A DNA stretch of 5,159 nucleotides from BTRG01 sp036986275 (GTDB taxonomy: Bacteria > Pseudomonadota > Gammaproteobacteria > Acidiferrobacterales > SZUA-150): contig BTRG01000091.1 of assembly GCA_036986275.1 (NCBI GenBank), positions 1-5,159 on the forward strand. The letters run 5' to 3'. Below are positions 4,154-5,159 of this stretch, one piece after another (the first letter of the stretch is position 1; each line of letters begins with the position of its first letter). The notes below the pieces were generated by a model. It saw only the letters and a list, made by a program, of their open reading frames with translations. It was not told the DNA's origin and made no database searches. A program made the translations under genes and the position numbers.

Positions 4154-4508
4154 ACAACATATCCATATTGGCGTAGAAGATGCGGACCGTGGCTTAGAAC
4201 GTTTCGTTGAGGCCTGGCACAAGGCCGAGGCCGGTAAGGTCGAGCAGGCGGAAATACACCTTAATTTCGAGGATTTTGCCATGCTGGCTTCGGTGCTGAC
4301 GCCCAAGCGTCTGGAGTTGATGAAAAAATTGCGTCAGCACGGCCCGCTGAGTGTCCGGGCATTGTCGAAACAACTGGAGCGAGACTATAAAAATGTCCAT
4401 GTCGATGCCAGCGCCCTGGAGGATGCCGATCTCATTCAGCGCACCGAAGAAGGATTATTAGCGGCGCCGTGGGATGTGATCGATGCTCATGTGCGGTTAG
4501 TGGCGTAA
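4146..4508 (+). CDS. Winged-helix DNA-binding protein, probable antitoxin to the TumE-type toxin
   Basis: A 120-residue protein translated from an ATG inside the toxin's last codons (overlap ATGAGTAA), with a strong ribosome site, GAGGTGA at 4134-4140. Longer readings from a TTG at 4122 are unlikely. Residues 40-105 form a MarR/ArsR-like winged helix: LTPKRLELMKKLRQHGPLS (51-69), recognition-helix region SKQLERDYKNVHVDASALED (74-93), then a wing at LIQRTEEGLL (96-105). The N-terminal 1-39 is a separate segment, probably for toxin binding or dimerisation. Similar proteins are usually annotated as HVO_A0114-type putative DNA-binding proteins beside DUF6516 toxins. It likely neutralises the toxin and represses the operon through the palindrome at 3838-3863. 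The toxin-first order is the reverse of classical modules. Confidence 0.85.
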   Translation: MSKQHIHIGVEDADRGLERFVEAWHKAEAGKVEQAEIHLNFEDFAMLASVLTPKRLELMKKLRQHGPLSVRALSKQLERDYKNVHVDASALEDADLIQRTEEGLLAAPWDVIDAHVRLVA

Positions 4509-4525
4509 GCTTAAGTTGTAGTAGT

Positions 4526-4540
4526 TCAGACTTAATCTGA
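4526..4540. terminator. Weak hairpin between convergent genes
   Basis: TCAGA-CTTAA-TCTGA is a 5-bp stem in the 43-base gap between the antitoxin gene and EF-P, which converge here. There is no clear T-run on either strand, so terminator function is doubtful; no better candidate lies in the gap. Confidence 0.2.
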
Positions 4541-4551
4541 CAGCCCGCAAA

Positions 4552-5112
4552 TCAGGCCCGCTCCACATATTCTCCGGTTGTGGTGTTGACCTTGATTTTA
4601 TCTCCCGCATTGACAAAGGTAGGGACGGTAACCGTCAATCCTGTTTCCAGTTTGGCGGGCTTGCCTGAACCGGAGGCCGTCTGGCCCTTGATTGCCGCAT
4701 CGGTTTCGGCAATCCGCAAAATCACATTGGCCGGTAGTTCGAGGCCAATGGGCCGTTCTTCAAAGAACGTTACGGTTACCTCCGTATTGGGCAGCAAGTA
4801 ACCCATTTGTGCTTCCAGATCTTCCCTTGGGATGCTGATTTGCTCGTAGCTCTCATTGTCCATGAAGACCAGGTTGTCGCCGTCCTCATAGAGATATTGC
4901 ATATCGCGGGCCTCGACGTGGGCCTTTTCAACCTTGTCTTCTGAGCGGAAGCGTTCATTGAGCTTGGTGCCGCTCTGGATCTCTTTCATCTCGACCTGCA
5001 TGAAGGCGCCACCCTTGCCAGGTTTGACGTGTTGAATCTTGGCCACGCGCCAGAGCTTGTTGTTGTATTCGAGAAGATTACCGGGGCGGATTTCAAAGGC
5101 AGAGATTTTCAT
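4552..5112 (-). CDS. efp: Translation elongation factor P
   Basis: A 186-residue EF-P, close to the 188 residues of E. coli. It binds between the ribosomal P and E sites and relieves stalling at polyproline. The three beta-barrel domains are all present: KOW-like domain I (1-64), the OB domain (66-128) and the C-terminal OB domain (about 129-186) ending GDKIKVNTTTGEYVERA. The domain I loop HVKPGKGGAF carries K33, equivalent to the modified lysine (K34) of E. coli. PGKGGAF and ERPIGLELP resemble alphaproteobacterial and related EF-Ps more than enteric ones. I start at the ATG at 5112 (MKISAFEIRPG), which matches the family N-terminus; a frame extended to 5154 adds 14 residues with no family support. 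The ribosome site is weak (GAG). The epmA and epmB modification genes are not in the window. Confidence 0.97.
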   Translation of the reverse strand: MKISAFEIRPGNLLEYNNKLWRVAKIQHVKPGKGGAFMQVEMKEIQSGTKLNERFRSEDKVEKAHVEARDMQYLYEDGDNLVFMDNESYEQISIPREDLEAQMGYLLPNTEVTVTFFEERPIGLELPANVILRIAETDAAIKGQTASGSGKPAKLETGLTVTVPTFVNAGDKIKVNTTTGEYVERA

Positions 5113-5159
5113 TGTCGTTTTGCTCGTTCGGTGGAATTCGTTAGGATGGCGCATTCTAG

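Noticed and set aside
5113..5154. Upstream extension of EF-P by 14 residues
   Set aside because: The EF-P family begins at MKISAFEIRPG; the extension has no family counterpart and no better ribosome site.
1..5159. CRISPR array, tRNA or rRNA genes, or an insertion sequence
   Set aside because: No regularly spaced direct repeats, no tRNA cloverleaf or rRNA sequence recognised, and no transposase coding region on either strand.

Overview
The window carries eight genes from an environmental bacterium, most likely in the Pseudomonadota. Base composition is moderate. The elongation factor P (EF-P) resembles alphaproteobacterial and related non-gammaproteobacterial versions (PGKGGAF loop, ERPIGLELP stretch). 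The adenylate kinase is the zinc-cysteine type. A DsrC/TusE-family protein and a perfect-consensus FNR box suggest sulfur metabolism and life across an oxic/anoxic boundary. The lineage cannot be fixed from this sequence alone.

Layout, left to right. A short PilZ protein (96-437) is followed by a 233-base spacer with RNA-hairpin potential and a good sigma70-like promoter. That promoter leads to a DsrC/TusE-family sulfur-carrier protein (671-1006) with an unusual cysteine pattern and its own intrinsic terminator. Adenylate kinase (1170-1817) follows, also with a strong terminator. A gene-free stretch of about 500 bases (1881-2395) holds a cluster of GC-rich palindromic repeats, two direct and one inverted. 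Next is a spermidine-synthase-fold methyltransferase-like protein (2396-3157). A class-II FNR-type promoter then precedes a 101-residue cysteine-rich protein with an HMA-like N-terminal part (3282-3587). A 260-base spacer with several inverted repeats leads to a two-gene toxin-antitoxin module of the TumE type (3860-4508), toxin first, with an 8-base overlap and a striking palindrome over the toxin start. EF-P (complement of 4552-5112) converges on the module.

Most genes look like independent units: the first three each have plausible promoters, two end in clear terminators, and only the toxin-antitoxin pair is a tight operon. The most notable items are the FNR-box promoter, the operator-like palindrome on the toxin start, the DsrC/TusE variant with its second cysteine moved by two positions, and the REP-like repeat cluster. 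I did not find a convincing wholly new multi-gene system; the toxin-antitoxin module is the nearest candidate for mobile defence or stability biology.
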